From contig CM049308.1 of NCBI GenBank assembly GCA_026874595.1, positions 18,474,001 through 18,538,000 on the forward strand: a DNA stretch of 64,000 nt. Reading direction: 5' to 3'. The position numbers were made by a program, and so were the translations under genes. Of this stretch, positions 1 through 13,500 are shown one piece after another. A model generated the notes under the pieces. That model was not told the origin of the DNA. It saw only the letters and a list, made by a program, of their open reading frames with translations, and searched no databases. Origin of the DNA: Sipunculus nudus. Taxonomy: Eukaryota; Annelida; Sipuncula; Golfingiida; Sipunculidae. Numbering within the stretch: the stretch's first letter is position 1; each line of letters starts with the position of its first letter.

Positions 1-1447
1 TAGCTTTAACTAATCAAAATTTGATTGTATACCCAAAATTAGATCAAAATCTTTCAAATATTTTAAAAAATTAGCAAATATATAAAATTGGTACCTTACA
101 TTTTGCCCAAATTTGACCATGGCACGTTTTTTTCTCGTAAGTATATTTAATTTATTTTTCACAGCTGGGATACATGTGGATTTTATCTGTTGAATTCTGA
201 AATTTGAAGGTAAAAGCTTAAAAATTATTCTAATTATTGAAGTTTTTCAGATGCTCTAATGTATTTGCATTTTGTATATCCAAGACCCCAACTTTGCTCA
301 CTACAGCCTTGCCTAGGTAACCTTATTAGTGATGCAGCACTGGTAGAACAATAAGTATATGTAATAAACATATACTTATTCTCATGGGCCCTATCCTAAC
401 ACCCCCCCCCCATATCACCACCATCACCAATTATATTGCAATACATGCTTTGTTATTGTCAACTGTATTTCTTTAAATGTAAAGCTGTTTTTTATCCAAT
501 GTGTACAACTTTTCTTGAAATATTAATTTAAGAAGTAATCCAGGAGTTCTGATGTAGCATTTTTAAGAAATTATTTCCTTTTAAATAATTAAACAAAATA
601 TAATTTAACCCATCAGTAGACATAATTTGATAATATATGAAACATATCATGGATAAATAAAGGTGCAATTTAAAATTGTGAATTCTGGAGTGTTATTTTC
701 AAATATTTATTGCTTTGCAAATTTAAAAAATATATTTTATAAAAAAAAAAAGAAATATATCTGTGTGCATAATTCGATGTTACCTGACTGATAATAAGTA
801 TAAATATTGATGCAATTTAGATTTGTGATTCAATTTAAATATTCAGATATATATATGATATACTGTTAATATATAGTAAAATTTATAAACTTAAAAAAAA
901 AATTACTTAACAAAAGGAAAAATAGGATCTAATGCAAATATTTGTTCATAATTTTCCCATCTCAGTAGAATGGAAATTAAAGTTATTTGCTTTGTTTTCC
1001 ATCTCTGCCTGTTTTTAAATATTTAAAAATAATTTCATTTAAATTAAATTTTATCCTATACGTATATACAGAGGTGCTGTAACTTCCACCAGTCCCTGTA
1101 AGTACCATTGAATTTAATTCCATATTCTGTATTTATATCCAAAAATGTTGCAACTCTCCCCCTGCCAGTCATTGAGCCGTAGTTCCTGAGCACTGAGGAT
1201 TGTATTTTTATTGCAACTTCAAAAAATCTAAGGTGATGAAGTTTTAACTGTCACAATCAGCTGAGCTACGTGACCCATGGGTCCCTTGTTCCTTCTTTCC
1301 GATATGTTTCATTCATTTCATATTTCCATTCATTTTATTGTACTTTACTTTCTTGTACAAATAAAGATATATATAGATCATGCATTCCTGAAAAGTTGGC
1401 GTTCTGGTCATTGTTAGTTACACGTTGATTGGTCTCTTTGATTGTAG
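1..1447 (+). other. AT-rich intron upstream of the first visible exon
   Basis: Very AT-rich sequence with A/T homopolymers and a short C run near 400-412. I found no segment encoding the preceding XRN2 block (the APGEGEHK region that contains the catalytic Glu residues), so that exon must lie upstream of the window. Confidence 0.75.
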
Positions 1448-1555
1448 CTGATCTGATCATGCTTGGCCTCGCTACACATGAACCTAACTTCACAATCATC
1501 AGAGAAGAGTTCAAACCCAACCAGCCAAGACCATGTGAAATCTGTGGGCAGCTAG
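1448..1555 (+). CDS. XRN2: XRN2 exon a: post-DAD catalytic segment and start of zinc knuckle
   Basis: The acceptor is ...TTGATTGTAG and the donor GTAAGC. It enters with two bases of an Ala codon (phase 1) and reads [20 protein letters not shown], then [15 protein letters not shown]. The Asp of ADLI is the second Asp of the XRN DAD active-site pair; the first Asp belongs to the upstream exon. The first two cysteines of the CCHC knuckle are here. Confidence 0.96.
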
Positions 1556-4500
1556 GTAAGCTAAATTTGGAAATTATGCAGATAGAAAGATAAATTTCTC
1601 TAATTTTTCACATATATAGATTTTCTGTTAAGTACCTTATACTTTGCTTGCACCTGGAACACCATTTATAATTCATTTGCATATTTAATATGTAAAATAA
1701 TATGAAAGTATAATATGTGTATTTATTGATGATTATTATTTGTGTCATTTATGATGTGTATTAATATGTAAAATAATACATGAAGTGATACTGACCCTAA
1801 AATCAGTTTATTGAGTCAATGAAAATGTTATTTTTTCACATGTTTAAAGTAACTTGAGTGAACCATTACCAGATGGTGCTGGTGATGAATAGTGATATTA
1901 CTGTAAATATTAATTACCATTATTTTCAGTTGCATCAATCATGTTTTGCTTAATACATACATTTTGAAAGTATCATAAATGTATCATTTTGGTTGTATAA
2001 TATTTGATTTTTGTTCTTTTGTCACAGGTCATGAAATGAAAGAATGTGTTGGGATGCCAAGAGAAAAGCAGGGAGAGGTAGATACACTAGTCACCATGTC
2101 CATAAAAATTAATTATGATATGCATGAATCAACTACACATGACCAACCACTTCCTAGAATATCATTTTCACCATTCTCTTGCATGGAAGGGTAGAATATT
2201 GATCACAGGTTTATTAGGAATCTTCTGTTCTTGTCTTAGGAATTTTTTGGATAAAATCTTTTCCTGATCATTAATATGACTAAGCATGATTCTTGTGTGC
2301 GAGTATGTGTGTGCAGGCGAAGAGGGATTGTATTTTAAAAACATAGTACTCTGTCTCTTTCACACTGTCTTTATGTTTCTTTGCAGAATGATGAGGTGGA
2401 GAAATTGCCGGCTGCTGAGCAGGAGTTCATTTTCCTTCGTCTTTGCATCTTGAGGGAATACTTAGAGAAGGAGCTCCAGATGACCAACCTGAACTTCAAA
2501 CAGGACTTTGAGGTAAATTATGTGCACAGTTTAAATATGGCATATGGCATATGTACTACACCTGCAAAGTACGATTGCAGTATTGAGTAACCACTGAAAT
2601 CCTTGTATAAATTGTATATAGTACTCTGTGTTCTTAATTCTTTTAAAGATATGTTAATAAGTTCTGTGTCAAAATATCTCAATAGACCCTCTGAAAATCT
2701 TCTTACTTGGTAATTTGATAGTAGTATCTGCAACTGTTATGGTATACCCATGGTCCATCTGTCCATTGGTTAAATTACACCGGTTCTGGCACAATGCCAA
2801 GAATCAGACCAGTGTGGGTGGTACCTGTTTAAAATTTCGAGCTGGATGCACAATGTTGTACCATGCTCTCATTGGTCTAGATCTGAAAACAATTTTTTAT
2901 TATTTTGTGACTGAAAATTGACCTCTTTAATTTCTCCCAGAATGTGACTTTCATGTGTGAATGTTCAGTATTTATGTCACAGGTCAGCTGGTTGGCTGCA
3001 CATCATGATCCAGGGGTGATTGTTGTATGTGTTAAACTGCTGCACTGTGTTATTTTAAAGCCATCTAAGGATTTTCTTTTAAAACAAAACTAACCTTATT
3101 AATGTTATTTATTGTAGAGGGCCATAGATGACTGGGTCTTCATGTGTTTCTTTGTGGGAAATGACTTTTTACCTCATCTGCCGTCCTTAGCAATCAGGTA
3201 ATTACTGTTATTTTGACATACTGATGTTTTTTTAGCTCAGCTGACTGAAAGTCATCTGAGCTATAGTGATCATTCTTTGTCCATCTTCCATCCTTCTGTC
3301 TGTCCGTTAACCAGGCACAAATCATAACCCGTGGACCTGGAATCTTCTAACTTGATATCCAGGGAGGTCAATGAAAAATCTCCTTGGAAACCTGAAATTA
3401 AGTCCCTGTTTCCAAAGTCCTCTTAGCTATGGGGCTCAGAAGTACCCCCCCCTCCCCCCCAAAAAAATAATTAAAATGTGATACAAAAGTTCTAGCATCT
3501 GAACAACTAATGCATTGATCACTTTGATTATTTGCATGAATATTCATCAAGGAGTATTTCATCAGCTCCTGCAGACTGGGGGCACCACCTGGATTTTTTT
3601 TTTAATTTTTACGCATTTTTTTTCTCTATTTTGGAGACTTTCAAAAATGTTGTCATCCATTAGCAGGGCACAAATCATAACCATTGGACCTAGATACTTC
3701 TAACTGAACACCCAGGGAGGTCCATTTAAAATCTCTTTGGAAACATGAGGTCTCTGTTACTCATATCCTCTCAGCTATGCTTCAGTTGAATTGGGATAAC
3801 TCCTAAAATTTGGCATTTAGATGATAAAAATCATTTTGTGAATGTTTTCCTAGTCAGCTTAGCGTTATGACCCCTGGGTTATGTTTTTAGCTCAGCTGAC
3901 TATTAGTTATCAAAGCTATAGTGATGGTCCTTTGTCCCTTTCCATCCAGCCATCCATCCTGCCAGACAGCTATTAATAGGAACATTTTGAAACTGTTTGA
4001 CTTACAAATCCAAATTTAAAAAACCATTAGAATTTCTCTCACCATACCAAAAATTGGGTCACTGTAACTTGGTTCCTTCAAGAAAAAAGGAAAAACCTCC
4101 ATTTTCCATTTTAATCTTATTTTTTTCACTTCAGTACTGCCTAACATCAAATCCATGGGTGTTGTTTCATTCATATTTGGCATGACTATTCTTCTGTTTG
4201 TTTCCCATGTACATGCCAGAAATCAGGTCAATATTGCGTAATTTGTAGGAGTTATAATTATCGGTGGGAGTCGGTTCCTTTTTTATAGTCAATCATCGGT
4301 TTGAGCAAACCCAACTGATGATCGATTATTAATCAGTTCAGACAAATATATGCAATTATCAAAGAAATATGCAATTATCTGTGAAACTGTACCTGCGTTT
4401 CCCCGGCAGGTTTTCTCCACTCGCGCACGAGTGTAACGATCCTTTCACGTATAAAGACAATCAGACTAATTTAAGGATCAAATTTAATGACTGGTTATAT

Positions 4501-7500
4501 CTTTCATTATGGAAATTAAGAGCGTCTAAGAATGTTAGGCCTATAGAGGGGCTGTTGTTCTTGCACATGAAGGCAGATTTTACGGGCCCTGGTGCGCTTG
4601 GGGCCGATCATACCAAAAAAAAATTGTAGACTAGTAAAAAATATTCCAGCTGAAATCCAAATACTCGACTGGCCATATTAGCCCAAACAAAGATTTTTTT
4701 TAAGGACGGCCTAAACAGCGGCACCTGGCATCGGTTGAATAGATTATTTCCAAGAGAATCTTGCAAACTTGGCATAGACCTGGAGAATTTATGGAGTAAC
4801 GCCTTCCCGCCCATATTTTGCAATGTACATCTCCTAAGAAAACTCTCCGCTAATTCTTCAGCTCTCTGCGAGTTCACAGATAATAAGTTTAATCAGTCCT
4901 ACGTTCTCGCATCTACCGTGTCATACTCAGTTACATACGGAAGTTATTTGGGAACACAGACTCATTATATGAAGCGCAGAATATGGTAAAAAACTGAAGA
5001 ATAAATTTTACCTTTAACATACAGGCATTCTGGAAAGAATACAATCATTATTATGCTGTAATTGTATCCGCCAAAACAGAGTTTTGCGGATACTATGTTT
5101 TCAGCTGCACGCCGCCGCCGCCGCCGCGTAGGTTTCCGGAGAACTCCTCCGTAACCGCTGGGCGGAATTTTACGAAACCCGGGATTATGTTCGGGTCACA
5201 TGTGAACTGCTGCGCCCCAATTTTGTTTTGACCTCTGACCTTTCCTCTGCGCTCTGCGTCCCTTTGTGCGTCTGTTTCCACACATAAACCCACATATCTC
5301 GGGAACCGTTTGACGGATCAGGAAAATTTTTTCGCACAAATGTAGCCCTTGGAGAGCTTTATAACATACACAAAAAATGGTGGCGCCACCTGCAACCATG
5401 TTTGCACAGTGTCCATCTGTTCGTCTGCCTTGGGTTAAAATCACTCATATCTCTGCAGTGACTTGACTAATTCACCTGAAATTTGGCATGGGTATACATC
5501 CTGGATAGCTTTTCTGATTTTGTGACAGGTGGCGCCACCTACATTCACTTTTATGCTGCAGACATCCAAGCTCATATCTCGGGAACCGTTTGACCGATCA
5601 GGAAAATTTTTTTGCACAAATGTAGCCGTTGGGGATCTTTATAACATACGCAAAACTGGTGGCGCCACCTGCAGCCATTTTTGCACAGCTCCTGTCTGTT
5701 TGTATGCCATGGGATAAAATCACTCATATCTCGGCAGTGGTTTGACATATCTGGCTAAAATTTTGCAGGTTTATACATCCCCGACAGCTCTCATGATTTT
5801 ATGACAGGTGGAGCCACCTGCATTCTAGTTTATGCAGCAGACATCCAAGCTCATATCTTGGGAACCGTTTGACCGATTGGGCCAAAGTTTTGCATGTGTA
5901 TAGTTCTCACATAGCTCTTTATCATACGCAAAACTGGTGCCGTCACCTGCACCCATTTTTGCTCAGCGTCCATCTGATTGTCTGCCATGGGCTAAAATCA
6001 CTCATATACATGTAGTGGTTTGACTTATCTGCCTTAAATTTTGCATATGTATACAACTGGGACGGCTTTCTGGATTTTGTGGTAGGGGGGGGCAACCTTC
6101 ATACACAATTTGGCTGCAGACATCCATGCTGATATGCAACACTTCACTCTATTTCCCCTTGCCACTTAATCCATGCCTCACTTCACCCGTTCCACTCTGA
6201 TTTAGGCGGATACACGTAGTCGCTTGTCGACTACCCGTATTCTAGTTGATAGTTACAATCAAATTTGCTCTCAGTGGCAGCATTGCTGTCGGCATTTTGG
6301 AAATTAATAATACTTTTTAGTATTACTAATGATTTATCATTTATCAGCTGAAATATCACGAATCACGTCTATAATAAATGAAAGTTTAACTTTAAATATC
6401 CCGTGCCCCCCCCCCATTTCACGTGCACGGCCCGCCCACCCGGCACTCAAATTATTCTGAGCACATCCCTGGCTATATGTCTAGCCAGAAGGAATAGGTA
6501 ACTGTTGGAATTAGGAAGTTCTGGCTTGGTGAAATCACTGTAAACCTGGAATTTAGTCACTGTGACCTATTTAATTGTTTTGGAATTACTGCTAATTTCA
6601 TCTTTGAAAGGTACATCTCTTTTAGGAGACAGTTGGTGTAACATATCATGTTTAATGTTTTATTTTCATTTTCATGATGGATTTCAGGACTGAAAGCTGA
6701 CATTCATTACTTAGAGCTCTGCATTCATATGTCTGACTTTGGATGATAAAATTAATGAATAGGATCTCTGTCAAACCTATTTCTCTCTCAACAGTTCGAA
6801 CAAAATTATGCTATTCTTTGAAAATATAACTAATAATCATGAATTTTAGACCAGATGTTACCTTTTTCCTTGTTTTAGGGAAGGAGCCATTGACAGGCTG
6901 GTGAAACTGTACAAGAAAATGGTTCACAAAACCGGGGTAAGAATTTTTTATTCAAACTCTTCTGCTTTGATATGAATCACCTGAACAACCACACACAGGG
7001 GTACACAACCACACACGGTACACAACCACACACAGTGGTACACAACCTTGTGTATGAGGAACTTAAGTTAACTCAAAAGAAAAAAGGAATCTTCACTTTA
7101 CAGAGGATCTTAAAGGAGCTTAATATCTCAGTTTGAAAGTATGGTAGAGTTCTGTTTTTCTGAAAGCATCAGGGGACAAGCTTTTTGTTCAGAAAAAACA
7201 AAGTTTCGGAAAAACGATCAGAGGTCAAGTTTATACAAAAGTTAATTATAAACATGCCATTTTACCAGGGGAATAATATTTGTTTTAGACTTACGTAATT
7301 GATGGCTGGGACAAATATATAATATTGGATTTATTGCAGAGCTAAATCTGCACTTTTTTAGCACCTCCCTATTGTTGTCACCTCTATTACACATGCTTGA
7401 TGAGGTCCTGTGATTAATGGATTCAGAGGTCCAAACTCTCTCTAAAATACACATATTTCAAACAAATCCAGGTTCCTTCAGTGTCTATGATACTATGGTT

Positions 7501-10500
7501 CCTCTGTCGTTGTATGGTCTTAACTTAAATAGAAGGTTTCCATTTAAATGTATATGTATGTGGTAATTTAATTGTGTTTTGTGGTTCCAGGGTTATCTGA
7601 CTGACAGTGGGTTTGTAAATTTGAGCAGAGTTCAGCTAGTCCTGCAAGGTAGGAAACCTGTGGACAGTGTTTATATGTCTTGTCTTTTCCATCATATATT
7701 TTATGTTACAGGCAGCATCAATCCATCCCTAAAGTTTTTTGAGTCACTTTAATATTTTTTCAGGAATTTTGTTGATTTGCATGTAACTCACTATATATAA
7801 GTATCTGATACGAGTTAAGTTCTCAGCAAAACCTGCCCATTTAATGAGGTCAGAGGTCACCAAACTTCTTGGTGGTGTTGCTGCAGTAACTTCTCAGGAA
7901 TGTGACAGTTTTGATGAAACTCACTATAAATGTGAAATAATATTTGCCAATATAGTATTTCGTTTGGGTGTGATTCTAGGCAAAATCAACACTTTTAATG
8001 AGGTCGGAGGTCACCAGACTCCTTAATGGTGTTGCTGCAGTAACTTCCCAGGAGGTGACAGATTTTGATGAAACTGGCTATAAATGTTAAACAATTTTAC
8101 CAACATAGTATTTCACTTGAGTTTGATTCTAGGCAAAATCCACATATTTAATGAGGTCAGAGGTCACCAGACTTTGGCTTCACCACAAAAGCTTAGTTAC
8201 TTACCTGGAATTTGATGGGTTTTGAAGTAACTCACTTTGAATGTTAACCAATAAGGTATTTCATCTGAACTAATTTCTTAGCAAAATCTGCATATTATTA
8301 AAAAGGACACAAGAAATATCATTTGACTTTTTAGATGCTCATGTTTGAATAAAAGCAAATAGTATCGTATTTGCTGGAGGGCAGTGTTCATCAGTATAGT
8401 ACAAAAAATTTAGAATTATGTCTCCTGCATATATACATATCTACCTTAGTGTTTTTCTATCTGAGGAAGTCCAGGAACACTCCAGTTTCCATCTCTGTGT
8501 ATAAATATTTGTGAGCTGCACTTATCAACCTTGCAGGCTGCCTGTGGCCTATGGCCCTCCATCTGCTGCATAAAAAATACTGATTTCTTGTCTCACTCCG
8601 ATATGAGGGGCACTTCCTGTACGTAATATTTTTAATGAATGTTTTTGTAACCCACCATCAGGGTATTTGTTTCATGACTATTTCTCTGTACCAGATTGTA
8701 TTAGATTCATCATCACCTATAAGCATCTTTCACAGTTTTTACTTTAAAATAATAAAGTCTGGATAGTATCAAACTCATCTTAGTAAATTTTAGAGGTAAA
8801 TTTTGTGTGTGAACTGAGCAGTTCTTTCTTTGCTTTAGTGTCATGGAAAGTAAATGGCACAGTGACCATAATATTATTTATTTGACAGTAATCAAAATAC
8901 TAATTATAATTAATAATCTTTTTTTTATTTTTTTTTATTTCAGAGCTGGGAGAAGTTGAGGATGAAATTTTCAAGAAGAGAAGAACAGATGATGTAAATC
9001 TTAAAAATATTTTAAATTACTTTTAAATTAGGTTTAAAATGCTCTTTGGTACACTAAACCCCAGCTAAAACCTATATGCCTTTTATGTTCCCTGTTGGTA
9101 CTGTGTTCAAGCCATATAGCTGACACATGGCAAGCAATTAAAAAAAGTACAGTGGAACCCCACAATTACGACCACCCTGGGGACTGAGCAAAGTGGTCGT
9201 AATTTGGGGGTGGTCGTATTTGTGAAACTCTTACCGTGGTCGCATATAACACGCTGATATTTAATGTGTATCAGAGTTTATCTACTGCATATCTTTAATG
9301 TGAATTATAACAAAATATTTTACTTAGCGGAGGACCCTTATTTTGAATGTTTTTTTTTGTGTGTAGCTGAACATATTTATTCATGATAAAAATTAATATA
9401 CATGTACACATACGTAGTGACTGATGATTAACAAATAATAACACTAAGGCAATACGATTACAACCTACTGAATGCATATTGAACATAATACGTGGCTGTC
9501 ATATATTTAGCCTTCCGCTTGAGTATATATTGCGTGCACTTGAGTTTTCCCGACGCTAAACTGCTGAGCCATTTGGTGCTGACTGCGCGTGGTGTTGCCG
9601 CCTTGATAAACGCCACTTTATCCTTCAAGGAGAGCTCTTTCAGAGGCATGGTTGCCTAACAGCAAGCAATTTAAATGCAAACTTAACCAGTAGAGAAATA
9701 AACTGACAACGATCTATCAGAAAAGGCAAGTTAATGTGAGGGATTTTCCCCCCATGCAAGCTTTATTATACATTTTACTGACTGCTCAATACTCAGTGTC
9801 AGTAAGGTATGAACACATTTAGGATTAACTAGGTAGTTAATTTTACCAATGAGGATCGAACAATATGTGATGAGTTGAAATATTAAGCCCGCAACCCCAC
9901 ACTTAGTGTAGCTGTATTACAGGTGATCACTGAGGGGCAATTAGCATCTGACCCCAGGTCAGACTGGCTCATTAAGTAATCAGGCCGATGGTTACCATCT
10001 TTGATCTATAACCTACACCTCAACGAGTCCCAGCGAAGACACCGAGTCGGGAAGATATGCGGGACCAGATTAACACTCGGGTTAAGAAACCTTGTTACCC
10101 GCTTTGATCTTTCGTTAAGGCGTCTGTGACAAGACGCAGCCATTGACTCGTGACAAATGTTGTTTCAGTACTTCTCGGCGGTGGTCGCATTAGCGGGGTC
10201 GCATTAGCGCTGGGGCCAGGAAATCTGGTCGTAATTCTGAATTCAGGGGTGGTCGTAATTTTGAGTCATTTTTAAACATAAATAAACTAAAAAAAATTCG
10301 GGACCAAGCAAAATGGTCGTAATTGTGGGGTGGTCGCAATTGTGGGGTGGTCGCAAGGCGGGGTTCCACTTTAATTCCAGAAAAGAATTTCTTGGACAAA
10401 CTGTGCTTTCAATTCAGTAGTTTTGACACTAGAGTTTTTAAACAAAAACATGTTTGTAGTTTTGCAATTTTTTTTTTTTGCTGAATAATTTTAGACCACT

Positions 10501-13500
10501 GTGGTTAGCTTCATATTTGCAGGGTTAAAATTTCGCAATATTCATTTCTTCAGTGATTCACGAGGGTTTGATTTTTGTGATCTCACAATATAAAAGACCT
10601 GAACACAAAGTATAACCATTATTATGTGAATCATTTCTATATTAAATATCATGTGCACAAAAACTTATCAACAAAAAGTATTGTTTATTAATGGCAAACA
10701 ATTGAAAATATCTAATATCATTAAATATATCAATTTTTGAACATACACAATATATTTATATTATTCATTATGTCAACCTTTTACTTTCAAATTTGCCTTC
10801 AATAGTGTAACCTCTTGATCTTGAAGGTTTTATTTTTCGTGATAATTCACCTTTCATGAATATCATGAATTTGAGACCCTCACAAACAAAAAGGCAACCA
10901 TAGTAACTGAAACTTAATTAATTATGTTTCTTTGTTTTAGTTGCATTTCAGGAAGAGAAATAAAGAGAAAAGGAGGAGGGAGAGACAGGTATGATGTCAT
11001 ATCTTTCTGAAAATATTGGCTTTCTGTTATGACTAATGTTACAACAAATATTTGTTATTTTTTAATTGTAACAGCTTATTCTATTTTGCCATCTGGTGAC
11101 AAAATAATGAACTTGCACCTTAAATTTATTAATAATATTTAATAACAGAAATTTACACATATAAGTAAAAAAATAATTATTAATAAAAATAGAATATTAA
11201 ATAATTGTTACATGAAATTAATAGTTATAATGTTAAATTATCATAATATAATATTAGTGTCAGATGCTTATATGATATAAAATCAATAAATTTCATAACA
11301 TTAATTTGATAATAAATGAATTAAATATGTGCAATAATAGTAAAATACTTATGATTGATAATTGTATAAAGGTCATGTAAAATGAAGAAAAAAAGTTCAC
11401 TCATGTTTGTTTTATTTAATTCATGTATTAAGGGAAAATGATATTTGTATATAAAAAAAAGAGATTTCCTTTGTTTTCACAGTGGAAGAATGCTCCTGCC
11501 TATAAACCAGGTGGACAGTATACCCCACAGGTAAGTCTAAGAGACCTACATGATAAAAAAATACCATCTGGGCTTTCAGGAACGCAGGGGTATGTGTCTG
11601 TGACCCATTAAATCTCTGTTTAACACTTGGTTGTTTTGGTCCGATGGGACACACAAATTTCTGGCTGTAGGCCCAAGTGGATCAAAGTTTGCCCTTGTAA
11701 CAGTCGCTGACCATTGCTCGTTGCCTCAATCCAGACAGCCCCAAACCAGTGCAAACTCTGCACTGACAACTGCTCCTTAAATTTCACTGTAATCAAATAA
11801 TGATAATAAAATTAATGATAATCATATAATGACACCATTTTGACACAGATCATATCCCCTTAGGATGCTTCAAAATCAGATGGGACATTTTTGTCTGAGA
11901 AAAAAATAAGGAAAAGAAATTATTGAAAACAATGTCAAAATTATATCAGTTCCTAAAAATAAAAAATAAGAAGTTGATATTATACTCTCCATGTGCCATT
12001 TCTCTTGTAGGCTCCAAACAGAGGAGGCCCGTCTGCAATCCAGAACCCTAGACAGACCGCGTACGAAATGCGAATGGATGCCATGAAGTCAGGTGGGAGG
12101 AACCAGGCCAACGAGGAGGCAGCTGCAAACCTTCGCTCCATGCTGACAAAGAACGGGGTAAACATGTATACCATAAAAAGATGATACTTCCCAGCTTTCC
12201 TCAAGGTGTATGTTGGTAGTGTAATCATAAGATGAGTGTAAAGTGTAGTACATAGCCTAATGGTTAAGCCTTGAGGGGTTTGGACTGTGGTAGTTATATC
12301 TGAATCCACCAGGTGGCAGCGCCCTGAGAGCGTGGACAGATATTGGCCCGTTTCCTGTTACCACCCATGGTCACCCCTCTGTGAATGGACATATTGTCAG
12401 TTGTTGATTATATGCATGATACTGTTGGGATTCCCCACCATGTTTTATGTTTGATCAATAGACTATTCAATTTTAATTTTGTGCTAATAATTCATGTATA
12501 ACATCTTTCAGCCATGATAGGTCCCGGATTTGAACCAAACCACAGCCTGAAAGACAAAATGATGAAATCTTTGTAGAAGTTCAACAATTTGCTCCGTCTT
12601 ACTGACAGATTAATTCTTCTGGATCATTCCTGGCCATAGAAACTTGAAATCCACAAGATTTAATAACTACAATTCATTCTTATCCCATGGTTTTCTTTGT
12701 CCTCATTCAGTAAACATTGCCAGCAACAGGACCTATTCTTAAAAAAAAAGAGGAATGTAAAAGACATATTGTGGATTAATAGGCCTGTGAATTGGTTGTC
12801 AGTAGAGTTTGATTATTACACTCCTCACGCAGCAGTTATACACCGCGGTCATTCCAGATCTCCTTTGTTTTAACAGCTGCTTTGCATAGCAAGTTTTTTC
12901 AAGGTCTAAACACCAGGGCTGGCACAGGGCCAAGGTGTCACAAATTTAAAACGTGGGATACACTATTCAATATCAAGCTCTCATTGGTGTGATAATGATT
13001 GTTTGCCCTTTGCAAGCCCTGGTGGTGAGGCCTGGAGAATATTGCTATACAAAGCAGCGGTTAAAACAGAGGAGATCTGGAATAACTGCAATGAATGTCC
13101 TTTACATGAGGAGTGTATTTGACTTAATTATTGCCTTTTGATTCAATGCTTAATTTGACTATTGCTAACAATCATCATACTTTATTAGACAGCTGTTAAT
13201 CTTTCCAAATGATGTGAAAATGAACATTACATTGGTGTTAGGAATGTAGATCTTGTAATAATGAATCATGGATTCCTGTGCTAACATCTGATGTAGGATG
13301 TAAGATGACAAACCCCTGTCTAAAGAAAGATGTTCACTTCATATATAATGATTATCAAATTCTTGAGCTAGGGATCAGGAGGGTATGAAAATCACTGTGA
13401 CGCTATTCAGTTCAGATATTGATAAAAATCTGGCTTTGATTCCTTGTATCGGTCATTCATTGCATTGTGACAGACCCAGTGATCGGCAAGGTTGGTGTTA

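Noticed and set aside
4369-4989. Frames at 4369-4629 and 4735-4989 with retroelement-like feel
   Set aside because: I cannot match them to a reverse transcriptase, integrase or gag motif; frames are broken and short.
5090-5720. CpG island/promoter because of the GCC-repeat and higher GC
   Set aside because: The GC-rich sequence belongs to the 280-bp modular repeat with GGTGGCGCCACC palindromes, in the middle of an XRN2 intron.
6965-8160. CRISPR-like spaced repeats
   Set aside because: Eukaryotic context; repeats are contiguous tandem modules without uniform unique spacers.
11980-12309. 109-codon antisense frame
   Set aside because: Shadow of XRN2 exon 12011-12157 and its flanks.
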